Of a stretch of DNA of 64,000 bases, positions 35,214-46,300 are shown one piece after another. How positions within the stretch are numbered: the stretch's first letter is position 1; each line of letters starts with the position of its first letter. The stretch is from Macrocybe gigantea (taxonomy: Eukaryota > Basidiomycota > Agaricomycetes > Agaricales > Callistosporiaceae): assembly GCA_011319805.1 (NCBI GenBank), contig SJRY01000133.1, forward strand, positions 62,001 through 126,000. The letters are read 5' to 3'. Both the position numbers and the translations under genes were made by a program. The notes under the pieces are model-generated. The model was not told where the DNA came from and ran no database searches. It saw nothing but the letters and a program-made list of their open reading frames with translations.

Positions 35214-35981
35214 CTAAATATGAGCCGTACATCCTATTTTTTGGCCTATTGCCACCCTTTTGTTATGTGTCACTCTGGGATTTCCGAGGCCGTAAAGAGC
35301 ACAATACTGCATGCACTGCGCAGCAGTCAGGTTCCTGATTGCATGGACGTCAACGAGAGCCGGCAGATTATGCTGGGTCGGCTGAGAACTCAGAAGAGTC
35401 CATATCAAGCTGGAAGAAACCATGGCGTACAGGGTTCGCGTTTGGCAGAGAGCCATCTGGAAATGGGACGATATGGAAAGGCTCCGTGGTGCCGTCATAC
35501 AGCTGTGCATTGCGAGTCTGCGCAGCCATCTTCCTGTCAGCCATGCAGACGGGCCATGTCAACAATCAAGACATCACCTGAGCAAGTATGATTTTGATCG
35601 GGGCCAGCTCTGCTCTCAGTACATTCTGCAGAGCCGGCACAAACCAGGCAGGGGCCGCAACTGCGAGCTCTTCAATTCGATAATAGGAACCAGACCACAA
35701 AAACGATAACGTGCCTTCAGCTGCATGAGCTAGTATGACTTCAGATTTGTAAACGTCCGCACGAGCGGCATCGTCGTCGTCGGGCCCATTTCGAACCCTC
35801 AGGGCTGAACGGAATGGTAAACAGCCAGGCAACAGCGACAAGCGTGAACGGGCTTACCAACGGCCGTGTCTACGCGACGTTGGTAGTCTTTAGCTGCAAC
35901 AACATCATCGAGAGTCGGAGGATCATGAGTTGGATCGGGAAGATGGATGTTTGGAGGCGGGATGGGGAGCGGGACCGGCAT
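35214..35981 (-). CDS. Mug135-like C-terminal domain protein
   Basis: Exons (minus): 35858-35981, 35578-35804, 35431-35529, 35214-35381; introns of 53, 48 and 49 bp, phases consistent; 205 residues. The start MPVPLPIPPP leads to a DPTHDPPTLDDVVAAKDYQ segment, a middle APAWFVPAL, then FHIVPFPDGSLPNANP and AIRNLTAAQCMQYCALYGLG. This order matches a widespread basidiomycete family that I recall as carrying the Mug135-like C-terminal domain, named from an S. pombe meiotically up-regulated gene. Molecular function is unknown. Family assignment is from memory of the motif pattern. Confidence 0.65.
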
Positions 35982-36240
35982 GGCGAGCGTTCTAACGGGG
36001 ATACTCAACAAAGCGTCGACCTGACACCACACCGAATCACATGAGCTTGGCATGCCACATAGGGCCAAACAATGCAGGGTACTACACAAGGCTTCGCAGA
36101 GAATAAAAATAAATTTAGAGCCTCCAGAAGACCCCAAAAGTGCATAAACGCACTCCACAAGGCTATTACTGTGGAAGAAAGACGCGTTCCGTCCGCAGTT
36201 TTCGATTTTATGTTCTGCCTATGGCTAATACATGGTTTCT

Positions 36241-37228
36241 TTACACTTCATGAAATGGAGAGACCACTCGGACGGTAGAATCGAGACTGTGCGACTGTTG
36301 CCGGCCCGCATCGTCTGGGGCAGCGATAACGCACGTCGATAGGCCCGCTGGACTCTCCGAGTCATTCCTGGATTGGGGCTCGACAGGAAATGTTGGGGAT
36401 GGTTGCTTTGTAGACTCTGTCGCAGTGACGGCTGAGGGGGACGAGGAAAAGGAAGATAATGAGGACGACAATGAAGATGATGGCGATGGCGAAGAATGAA
36501 AAGAAGCGTGGATTCGCGAGCGAAGCTGAGATTGGATGGGAGATGGTTGCGTAACGCTGGTGATGGCGGTTGGCATCAAGTTCTTCTCTGTTAGTGTGCT
36601 TGCGGTGATCGTGGAGCTCGAACGAATCGTGAATCACAGCACGACTAGACACACCAGCCGACGAACGAAGCAGCGAGTCCATAGCCTGACCTCCAGAGCC
36701 TGCGTTCCTCCTGTTCTTGCGTTCCCACTGCCGTGGCTGCCAGGATGCCGATCAGCCGTAGGGTATGCTGGGCTGTCGGGCAATCGCTAGACATGCGCGT
36801 GTGTCGGTGGAGCAGGTTTAGCCAGCAGGCGCTTCAATGATGTCGAACTGGAGTGCAGTGTGCAGAGTGGTAGCGGTGATCGCGATGCGATTGCGATTGC
36901 GATTCGCTCGGGGGCAGTTGACAGAGAGCTTTTTGTTGGATGTGGCCATCGATGTTGACGTTGAGGAGCGAGGACGTGAGACGGTGCGACACCTGGGCTT
37001 GCTTGTTACAGGTTAAGGAGAAGGCTTGGGTTCAATCTAAAAAACACCTTCGGACCGTTGTCCGTTCTTATCTTTGGCACCCAATCAGACTCGGCGTGTG
37101 CATGTCAAGACGAGAGAAACCTCTCAGCGTCGACGTGGAGTTGTATAAAAAGAGTGAAGCCTGATACCAAGGAGTGGCAGCAGGACCAAATACATAACCA
37201 CAACACCATCACATGACAAACGCGACAC
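36241..37228 (-). pseudogene. decayed partial duplicate of the 5' part of the low-complexity gene
   Basis: Minus-strand copy of exon 1, exon 2 start and upstream DNA of the gene at 29264-34139. Matches include SSRAVIHDSFELHDHRK (against SSRAAAVRDSFELHDDRK), PSPIQSQLRSRIHAS (against PSPTQSQLPSRIPAS), the exon-1 segment near 36945-37010 and the upstream block at 37199-37226. Frames are interrupted and segments are missing, so no product is expected. Confidence 0.8.
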
Positions 37229-37267
37229 GGTTTGTGTTTGTTCTTGTCTTGAGCCTGAGAAACGACA

Positions 37268-39868
37268 ATGACCCGCTCTCGCTTGCCGCGTCTGCACTCT
37301 TCGCCACCACCGACGACGACGACGACAATGGCCGGAACAAAACGCAAAGCGATATCTCAAGATGAGCACGACGTCGACCCAGACGAAGCCGCAGATCAGC
37401 CCCGCAAGCTCCCCGCCATAGGCACCAGCCGTCCGCTCAGGACAGCCACCAACACCGTACCCACATTATCCAAGCCGCCATCCGCAGGCATGCCCAAACC
37501 GCTGACGCGCCCACGCGAGCCGACGTTTGGCACGACCGCCGCGGCTGCCGCGAGGAGAGTCGTCCGCGGAACGAGTGCGCCTCCAGCGAGCAGCGCCACC
37601 GTGACGATGCGAAACACTCGCGCGAGGGGACCCACCGCTGCTGCGTCGTCCGGCGCAGGAAGGGCCGTCTCTGGTCCCATCACCCGATCCGCTGCGCGCG
37701 GCGGTGCGACTGCAAGCTCGAGCTCCTCCGCCGCGGACAAGCGCTTCGCCCACCTCGAAACGCAGCTGAACACCCTCTCGTCGACGCACGAAGCGACGAC
37801 GGCCCGTCTAGCGGCGGACATGGCCTCTGAACGCACCAAACTCGCCTCTCTGCACGCGAACCACCTCGCGTTGTCGCGCGAGCTCGCCCAGGCAAAGACG
37901 CAAGACCTCGCACGTCGCCGCGAGCTGCAGGACCGCGCCGACGAGCTCGACACGCTGCGCCGCAAACATGCGGCCGAGGTCGACGAGCTTCAGGCCGAGG
38001 TCCGTCGCCGTGAGCGCGAAGGGAGGGAGGCGAGGGAGGATCTGCGCGTGTGCAGAGAGGATTTGGACAGGGAGAGGGAGAGCGTCGGTGCCCTCAAGAG
38101 CGAGCTGGCAAAGCGTGAGGTGACATGGATCGGTTTGAGGACCCAGAACGAGTCGTTGGAGCGCGAGCTCGAGTCCCAGGCGCGTACCATCGCCGAACTC
38201 CGCGCTCAGCTCGCAGAGGCCCAGGAACGGCTCAAGGAGATGAAAAAAGAGGTCGTCGAGGGAGAGATGGTCAGGAGGAAGCTCCACAATATGGTCTTGG
38301 AGCTCAAGGGCAACATTCGCGTCTTTTGCAGGGTCAGACCTGTCCTTCCCTCCGAGGGCAACCCGGAGGATCTCATGGCCAAATTAGCCTTTCCTGACAA
38401 GCGCGACCACCGAGAAATCGTCGTTTCCTCCAAGAGTGAGAATGCCATGGGTCAGGAGAGAAAGGAAGTCTGGAACTTTGGCTTTGACAGGGTCCGTCCG
38501 AGTCCTCCTTCGTGTCTCTGAGTCTGACTTTTTTTTTGTCCTTGCAGGTGTTTGAGCCTCATGAGACGCAAGAAGCCGTGTTCGAGGAAATCTCTCAGCT
38601 CGCTCAGAGTTGCATAGATGGGTACAACGTGTGTATATTCGCATATGGCCAGACCGGGTCTGGCAAGTCGTTTACTATGGAAGGCGGACCGGTACGTTGC
38701 ACGACAAGGTTTTTGCAAGCTAGACTGATCTCTTGTCAGACTGAGGAGACGGCTGGTATGATTCCCCGTGCCGTCGATCAAATTTTCAGAGTGATGGAAG
38801 AGATGAAATCGAAAGGATGGGAATACACCATTGAAGGCCAATTTCTCGAGATCGTACGTAAAGTCTTTGCATTGTTACAATAGCTGACTCGCATCCAGTA
38901 CAACGAAACGATCAACGATCTGCTCACCACGACCCCGGAGCAGCAACAATCACAAACGAAAAAGCACGACATCAAGCACGACGCCAAGACGTGCCAGACG
39001 CGCGTGACGGAGCTGACGGTCGTGCCGCTCTCTTCGCCTGCGCAGGTCCGCGCGCTGCTGGAGCGTGCAAAACGCAGACGCAGCGTCGCGGCGACGCTCG
39101 TCAACGAGAGGAGCTCGCGCTCGCATTCGGTGTTTACCGTCAGAGTGAGCGGCGTGCATGTTGGCGTGCGCGCAGGTGCAGAGGGCGCGGAGGGTGCGGT
39201 GCTTCGTGGCACGGGCGAGAAGTGCCAAGGGACGCTGAATTTGGTCGATCTGGCCGGCTCGGAGCGCATAATGTCAGTTTTGGGACTGCGCCGTCATCGA
39301 GCGCCGCGGCGGGGTCGTCCTCCTTGAGTGGCAGCGGCAATGGCAGTGGCAGTGGAGGCGCGGTGGGCGCCGCACCGCAGCAGCAACAGACGATCGTGCT
39401 GGAAAAGGAGAGGCTGAGAGAGACGCAGAGCATCAACAAGAGCTTGAGCGCCCTGGGAGACGTCATCGCCGCCTTGGGCGAAGGGCAGCCGGGCGGACAT
39501 GTGCCGTATCGCAATTCCAAGGTGGGCGAGTCTTGATCTGGCCAGGTCGGCCAGCTGTCGCTGACGTGTTCTCGCAGTTGACGTATCTGTTGCAATACTC
39601 GTTGAGCGGAAACTCAAAAACTTTGGTGCGGTGGAACACGTCGTTTGTTCTGATTCGTCGTTCATCTCGTCTGACAGATGTTTTTGAACCTCTCGCCGTT
39701 GGCTGCTCATCTGAACGAGTCGTTAACGTCGTTGCGGTTCGCTACAAAGGTACGCGTTTGGTTTGGTCTTGTTTGCAGGACGATCTCAGGGTCTCTTTTT
39801 CTTTTTTTTTTTTGCAGGTGAACAACACGCAAATTGGGACGGCGAGGAAACAGATCCGCAGCTCGTAG
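37268..39868 (+). CDS. kinesin-14, C-terminal minus-end-directed motor
   Basis: Exons 37268-38491, 38548-38691, 38740-38853, 38899-39521, 39578-39625, 39678-39749, 39818-39868; introns of 45-68 bp. The N-terminal Ser/Thr/Ala-rich tail is followed by a coiled coil (about residues 155-345) and the kinesin-14 neck ([18 protein letters not shown]). The motor has GQTGSGKS (P-loop), NERSSRSHS (switch I) and DLAGSE (switch II). One base is missing near 39268; adding it makes exon 4 divisible by three and gives 758 residues. Kinesin-14s slide and focus spindle microtubules (Kar3/Pkl1/KlpA group). A Gly/Ser-rich insert follows DLAGSE. A later Met at 37328 is an alternative start. Confidence 0.9.
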
Positions 39869-40370
39869 GGAGACGCTGCGGTGTATTCTTTTTGCATGAT
39901 ATTCTTGTACATCATACTGAAAATGGAACGTTTTAATTTCCTTGACATGTGTAGTGCCAAGTGACTGTTGATCCCAACAGCATCCACGACACTAGAGAAC
40001 GAACTCGAACATCATCTCTGAAAGTGTACGTCGGTGAGGATGGTGCAAGTAGATCAGCCAACAGCTGCAGGCCATCACCGCGGGTGATCGCATTTGTTGT
40101 GGCGAGTTTGGAATTGTAGGTCCCAGGCGGTTATGTTCAAGACATTCACCTCGTTGCAATGTGTCGTCTTTGCCGGGGCTGCGGGATAGAGATGTTGAGA
40201 GGGAGCCGAAAGAGTGTGGGGGAAAGCCTGCAGGGCTTTCAGACTGACAAGTGCCTCAGACAGAGGGCTGAGACGAGCTGCAGAGTGGCACAGTGAGCTT
40301 GACTCGGGCTCTCGGCACCCACACTTCAGGTGCGGAGAAGCTATGTACAATGAAATAGGTACAGGAGCTG
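39869..40370. other. intergenic at the gene/transposon boundary
   Basis: No gene seen; contains the 3' flank of the kinesin gene. Confidence 0.4.
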
Positions 40371-40776
40371 CTAAGTAGGAGTCTGCATAAGAGTGGCTAC
40401 AGAGTGATGAACATTTGGAGAGGCTTGAATATATGGAGCAAGAATCTGAGCATGTCTATGGATATACAGGAGAAAGGCATCACTAGACCAGCATCCCATG
40501 ACCTTCATGACCTCGAAGGGGGTCTGACCAAGGAGGTATTTGAGGGTAGCACCAATGTGAATGCTCTGCCCCTGGAATCCTTTGTCGCTGAGAGGGAGCT
40601 TGGTTGCCTTTGTGGCCTCTTTGATCCTGGAAGTAAAGATGCATTTGGATAGAGGGTGCCTTGGCTTGCCTGGGATGGTATGAGTGAAGAGGTGTTCTGC
40701 TGGCACTGGGTTGTTAACAGGTGGTTGTCCAGGGCAGCATGTGGGTTCATCAGGCCATCCTGTGGGCTCTAGAAGA
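40371..40776 (-). pseudogene. tyrosine recombinase (Crypton/DIRS-type) remnant
   Basis: The minus strand encodes the C-terminal catalytic half of a tyrosine recombinase as found in basidiomycete Cryptons or DIRS-like elements: DNHLL and VPAEHLFTHTIPG (in two frames), then QSIHIGATLKYLL, MGCWSSDAFLLYIHRHAQILAPYIQ. The HxxR box reads QSIHIG, so both the histidine and the arginine appear lost, while the likely nucleophile Tyr (LLYIHRH) remains. The 5' part is cut by the LTR at 40777. Inactive. Confidence 0.7.
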
Positions 40777-40967
40777 TGTTACAGAGGTCACCCAAAGGAC
40801 CATTCAATTTCTTATCTTATCTTTCCATATCCCTTATCTTCCCCATCATGCTGCACAGTGTGCAGCCATCGAGTCATTTCACCTCCCTAGTCATTCTGAG
40901 TCATCTCCTTCCAGTCTTACTCATCTGCAGTCTATAGCATTGCACAGCCCATGGTCCGTGCTCGACT
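40777..40967 (+). repeat. truncated family-A LTR (LTR-a)
   Basis: Begins TGTTACAGAGGTCACCC and follows the family-A LTR to GTGCTCGA, about 60% of its length, where it breaks off beside the intact LTR-b. It lacks the TATA box and everything downstream. Confidence 0.85.
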
Positions 40968-40972
40968 TGTTT

Positions 40973-41292
40973 TGTTACAGACACCACCCAAAGGACTATT
41001 CAATTTCTTATCTTATCTTTCCCACATCCCTTATCCTCCCCACCACGCTGCGCAGTGTGCAGCCATCGAGTCATTCCACTTCCCTAGTCACCTTGAGTCA
41101 TCTCCTCCTTAGTCTTACTCATTCCGCAGTCCACAGCATTTGCGCAGTCCGTGGTCCATGCTCGAGTACTGTAACATATATAAGGGCTCCTAGATGTACC
41201 AGTAGCACTAGGCTTAATATTCCATTTGCCATCATCTTAAACCCTCTCGCACTTAGTCTGCCTGAGTCCGTTAAGATTCATCTAGCCTAACA
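40973..41292 (+). repeat. solo LTR, family A (LTR-b)
   Basis: A complete 320-bp LTR (TGTTAC...CTAACA) flanked on both sides by the 5-bp target duplication TGTTT (40968-40972 and 41293-41297). No internal region, so it arose by LTR-LTR recombination. Confidence 0.93.
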
Positions 41293-41466
41293 TGTTTCTT
41301 CCTTTCTAGAATTTCTTCTATCTATCATACTCTTCTTTATTATTTATGATTTCAGAGGGTGGCAGTAATCCTTCAGTCCTGTTGTTATGATCATCTCCCT
41401 TTGTGCACATTGTCAAATTTGTTCTAATCCTTGGGGATTCGATCATCATAATTCCTCTCATTTGTA
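41293..41466 (-). repeat. scrambled internal fragment of a family-A element
   Basis: Two pieces of family-A pol in minus orientation joined together: about 41298-41350 matches the chromodomain region (compare 43463-43525) and about 41360-41466 matches the segment before integrase (compare 44685-44790). The stretch between them is deleted. LTR-b is inserted in this fragment. Confidence 0.75.
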
Positions 41467-41780
41467 TTACGGATGTCACCCAAAGGACCATTCAATTCTT
41501 ATCTTATCTTTCCCACATCCCTTATCTTCTCCATCATGCTGTGCAGTGCATAGCCATCAAGTTATTTCACTTCCCTAGTCATTTGAGTTATCTCTTTCCA
41601 GTCTTACTCATCTACAGTCCACAGCATTGCACAGCCCATGGTCTGTGCTTGTGTACTGTAATGTATATAAAGACTCCCAGATGTACAGTAGTGCTAGGCT
41701 TAATATTCCTTTTGCCATCGTCTCAAGCCACTCTCACACTTAGTCTGCCCAAGTCCTTTTGAGATTTGTCTAGCCTAACA
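41467..41780 (+). repeat. 5' LTR of Gyp-A1
   Basis: About 314 bp, ends CTAGCCTAACA; the first few bases (TGT) are altered or lost. It contains the probable transcript start AGGCTTAATAT at about 41696-41706, downstream of a TATATAA. Confidence 0.85.
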
Positions 41781-41782
41781 AG

Positions 41783-41793
41783 ATATTAAGCCT
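41783..41793 (+). promoter_or_regulatory. primer-binding site of Gyp-A1 (self-priming type)
   Basis: ATATTAAGCCT, 2 nt after the LTR. It is the exact reverse complement of AGGCTTAATAT inside the LTR at the predicted transcript start, as in the Tf1/sushi group, which primes from its own RNA end and not from a tRNA. Confidence 0.8.
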
Positions 41794-41799
41794 TGTTGA

Positions 41800-42529
41800 G
41801 ACTCGCTCAGACTCACACACACACCACATCATGCTTTATCAAAGACTTGATCAATATTTGACAACAAGTAGTCACTGACCCAGTGAGCACTAGCACGAGT
41901 GATGAGAGCACTTGGCTCAGAGAAGTAGACCAGACATTGCAGTCCATGCTATTTGCAGAGACAGTCCATGCACACCTGCAGAGACACTAGCAATCCAAAC
42001 AAATGAAAGAGAGAGTGCATGCCTACACCAGTAGTGACAACGAAGAACAAGCATTTCTGAGAGAGTTTGCCTTCACACCACAGATGAACCTGCTGAGATC
42101 CTTAGTGAAGGAGCAGCACAACTCATTGCAGAACTTTTCCTAGAAGGAGAATATGGGATAAGCCCAGAAGAGCTGTGGTCAGACCAGAATCTTCTTGCCA
42201 AAGAAGAGGATGAACCTATCTGCAAGAAAATAAGAGAAGAATGAACACAAGCCTGAGACTTTAGGTGACAACAGATTGAGAACTATAATCACTGAACACA
42301 GAAGGAAGACATACTGATACAAAGAGGGTATGATGCACAGAGCATATGACAGAACCAATGAGAATGATACCAAAGTCAAGGATATACAGGAACAAAACTG
42401 CCAAACCCTTCAGAGGACCAATCTGCCAAAGCACTGTATAAGGAGAGAATTGCACCACTGTGGCGAAAGTAAGCAACAGTGACTGGGATGAATACTATCA
42501 GTAGAGGGAGCAAAAAGGATTACCAAAGA
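41800..42529 (+). pseudogene. gag 5' part of Gyp-A1
   Basis: Matches the minus-strand Gyp-A2 region 48006-48700: a leader segment, the acidic stretch EEAAQLIAELFLEGEYG-like, and DWDEYY just before the Gyp-A2 insertion. Stops include the TAG after DWDEYYQ, where Gyp-A2 has TGG. Gag resumes at 49036. Confidence 0.75.
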
Positions 42530-42849
42530 TGTTAGGCTAGACGAATCTCAGAAGGACTCGGGCAGACTAAGTGCGAGAGTGGTCTTGAGATGATGGCAAA
42601 AGGAATATTAAGCCTAGCGCTACTGGTACATCTGGGAGTCCTTATATACATTACAGTACTCGAGCACGGACCATGGGCTGCGCAATGCTGTGGACTGCGG
42701 ATGAGTAAGACTGGAAGGAGATGACTCAGGATGACTAGGGAAGTGGGATGACTCGATGGCTGCGCGCTGCGCAGCATGATGGGGGAGATAAGGGATGTGG
42801 GAAAGATAAGATAAGAAAATGAATAGTCCTTTGGGCGGCGTCTGTAACA
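42530..42849 (-). repeat. 3' LTR of Gyp-A2
   Basis: 320 bp, TGTTAGGC...TGTAACA as written on the plus strand. Preceded by the target duplication AAAGA. Confidence 0.95.
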
Positions 42850-42886
42850 TCACCCTCTCTTTAGATTCGCGTCCTCGCGAAAAACC

Positions 42887-43285
42887 TTAGTCCAGCTGTC
42901 CCCACCCAGTATTGGTCTCCCAGGCGGTCGCGGCACGCGGGGCCCATGTATGAATGAGCTCTTCATTATAGGCGCGAATGTGGTGGAGTGTGGTGGCGAG
43001 GAGTTTAAGTCGCCGGTTTTCTGTGCGAAGCATTTCCATTGCTTCGCGAAGCGCGATACGTTCAGCTGCAGTGGGGCCGGTCCCATCAGGGGTTCTCCCG
43101 GTCCAGAGGTGCGTGCGGACGGTCATAACATAGCGCATATATGCGCCGAGTGTGATGGCGAGGGGGTCCATGTAGTCGCTAGCATTGAGAATCCTTGCCA
43201 GATTCTCGAGGTCGCTTGGGCGGTTGGGGGTAGGTGCGCGGCTGCCCTCGCTGCTGTCGATGCTGATGGGGGCGTTGGTGGTCAT
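42887..43285 (-). CDS. accessory third frame of Gyp-A2 (132 residues)
   Basis: An intact frame between the chromodomain end and the 3' LTR, starting MTTNAPISIDSSEG. It has a Ser/Pro-rich N-terminus (RAPTPNRPSD), then helices (LENLARILNASDYMDPLAI, ALREAMEMLRTENRRLKLLA) that look like a short coiled coil. There is no signal peptide or membrane segment, so it is not envelope-like. A mutated copy sits in the same place in Gyp-A1 (60911-61309), so it belongs to the family. No known domain recognised. It has its own ATG, 43 bp after the end of the pol frame, and is probably expressed separately or by reinitiation. Confidence 0.7.
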   Translation of the reverse strand: MTTNAPISIDSSEGSRAPTPNRPSDLENLARILNASDYMDPLAITLGAYMRYVMTVRTHLWTGRTPDGTGPTAAERIALREAMEMLRTENRRLKLLATTLHHIRAYNEELIHTWAPRAATAWETNTGWGQLD

Positions 43286-43327
43286 GAAGTGCGATTTTTG
43301 GTCTTCTTCCCTCTTGTCGTGATCCTT

Positions 43328-46300
43328 TTATCCTGGTTCGCAGTCTTCTTTAGGAAGTGGTCTAGAGCTTGCTGCGCATTCCCAGCTCCTTCTCTTTGAT
43401 CCATGTGTTCTCTTCGTGTCCGTATCCTTTCCATTTGACCAGGAATAGTGTCCCCTCCCTTGTTTCTTCCTTTTTAGGATCTCTTCTATCTCGTACTCTT
43501 CTTCATCATTTATGATTTCAGGGGGTGGTGGTGATGGTCGCTCTTGTATCTTGAAACGGGGTCCTTTGTAAGGCGTGAGCAGTGTTTCATTGAACACGGG
43601 GTGTATCAGCTGCCATGATGCTGGGAGTTCCAGGCGATATGCCGAGGCTCCTTTCTTTTCAACCACCTTGAACGGTCCGTATCGGAGTGCCGATAACTTC
43701 TTTGATGGTCGATTGACTGTGATATTGGTGGCTTCTAGCCATACTCTATCTCCTTTCTTGTATTCACGGGCAGGTTTTCGTCTCGCATCGTAATTGTCTT
43801 TGGCTCGTGTTTGTGCATATTGCAGCGCGGCATTTGCTTCCTTTCGTATTTGGCTCATTCTTTTGACGAAGTCTTTTGCTGCGGGGTTATTCCCTTCTGT
43901 CGTCTGCGGCTCTCCCTTCCAGGGGTGCATTCCATAGTTGAGGTAGAATGGTGTCTCCTTCGTTCCCTGGTGTGCTTTGTCATTGTATTGGTACTCTGCA
44001 ATTGCTATCCATTCTGCCCAATCGTCCTGTAGGTTGTTTGTGAAGCTTCTGAGGAAGGCTTCCGTTTCTTGGTGGGATCGCTCCGCCTGTCCATCTGTCT
44101 GTGGGTGATAGGCCGTTGATAGGTTTTGCTTTGTTCCGAGTAATTTTAGAAGTGCTGTCATGAATCGTGCTGCGAACTGGGGTCCTCGATCACTGATGAT
44201 CTTTCGTGGAATTCCATGAAGCCGCCACACGTTGTCTCGGTATAGTCGTGCGAGACCTTCTGCTGTGAGTTCGGTCTTTGTGGGAACTAGGTGGATCATC
44301 TTGGTCAGGCGGTCTGTGACTGCGGCGATGGCGTTAAAGCCGTTCGAGCTGGGTAGCGGTCCTATGAGATCTACTCCGATATCTTCCCATGGTTGTTGTG
44401 GGACTTCGTGCGGGTGCAGGGGTGCGTGTTTCTTTTGTCGGATGATTTTGTTTCGCTGACATGTTTCGCATCCATTGACATACTTCTTGATGTCTGTCAG
44501 CATTGATGGCCACCAATAGGTGCGGCTTATGAGCTCGTGCATGCGGTATTGCCCTGGGTGTCCTCCGATGGGTGTGTCGTGGTGTTCAAACATGATGTTT
44601 TCCTTCAGTTTGTTGTCTGGAGGAACATAGATTTTTCCTCCTACGTATACGATGTGGTCGTCTTCTGTGAACCAGTGTGGTTTTTCCTTCAGTCCTGTTG
44701 TTACGATTGTCTCCCTTCGTGTGCATTGTCGAATTTGTTCTATCCTTGAGGATTCGATCATCGTGATTCCTCTTGTTTGTATTGTTTCGTTATTTTCTGC
44801 TTCTTCTTTCTGTGGGTGTTCGTCCTCGAACATCATAAATTCGAAGTCTCATTATTCTCTTCCAGATGTCGAATGAATGCTGCTTCTTTGATCATTTGTA
44901 TGTCGTCCTTCTCTGCTAGGTTTTCTTCATATCCTGCCATTCGTGACAGGACATCCGCTTTTCCATTCGCCTTTCCTGGTACGTGTCGTAGTTCGTAGTC
45001 GTATTCCTGTAATTTCAGGTACCAGCCAATCTGTCTCGAATTGAGTCGCTGCGGCTTCCGGAAGTATGATAGGTTCTTGTGATCCGTCAATATTTCGAAC
45101 TTCTCTCGAGCTTCGAGGAGGTATTGTCTCCATGTCTTTAGTGCGACCATTATCGCAAGAAGTTCCTTGTCGTAGATTTCGTAGTTTTGTTCGCTGGGGT
45201 CATGCATCTCGAAATGAATGCGATCGGATGCCATAGTCCTTTCTGCTGTTGTGATAGTACCGCTCCAATGGCATATCCTGAGGCGTCCGTTTCGACTCGG
45301 AATTTTCCTTCTGTCTGTGGTAGTGCTAGAATGGGTGCTGAGGTTATATGTCGATCAGTTCTTTGAAAGCGCCTTGTTGCTTGTCTGTCCACTGGAATGT
45401 TTTTTTCCAGTCAACTCCGTCAGGGGTTTAGCGACCTTTGCATATCCCTTGATGAATCATCGGTAAAAGTTCGTGAATCCAAGAACTTTTGTAGTTCTTT
45501 CTTCGTCTTTGGGTTGGCCAGGATTGTACGGCTGTGATCTTTTCTGGTTCCATTTCTACCTTCCCTTCTCCTACGATGTATCCTAGTACTGGGACTTTCG
45601 ATGATTCCCAGACACATTTCGGTCCTTTGATGAATAGGTCGTTCTTGTTCAGTATTTCCATGACTTCTATGGTGTTCTTTTGGAGTTCCTCTCGTGTTCG
45701 TCCGATGATTATGATGTGTCCATATAGATTATGCATGCTCTTCTTCGTATTTGGTCTTGGAAGAGGCTCGCCATCATTCGGCTAAAAGTGCCTGGTGCGT
45801 TGCACTGCCCAAAATACATGACTGTCGGTTCGAAGAGTCCTCTTGCTGTTAGGAAGGCTGCCTTCCATTCGTCCCCTTTCCGAATGCGCACGTTATTGTA
45901 CCCCCAGATAATATCGATCTTGCTAAAGTACTTTGCTCCTTGTAGTACGTCGAGGAGCTCGCTGATGCGTGGTAGTGGAAACTTGTCCTTGACCGTATAT
46001 TTGTTTATTTCCCGGTAGTCTTGGATGAGTCGCTTGCTTCCATCCTTCTTATTGCGAAAGAAGCAGGGTGCTGCGTAAGGTGATTTCGATGGGTGTATTT
46101 TTCCTGTTCGTAATCCTTCTTCAACGAAGGCATCTAGTTCCTCTAGCTCTTTCTGTGTCATCGGGTAGACCTTGCTCGGTATCGTTTTGGGTGCATCCTT
46201 CGTTAAGTTTATTTCATGGTCCCATTCTTTGTGGTCTGGTAAGCGATCAAAGTTCTTCTCCTTGAAGAGGTGTTTGAATCTGATCAGATATGGGGGTATC

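Noticed and set aside
42887..43285. Envelope gene in the family-A element
   Set aside because: The frame lacks a signal peptide, membrane segment and glycoprotein features.
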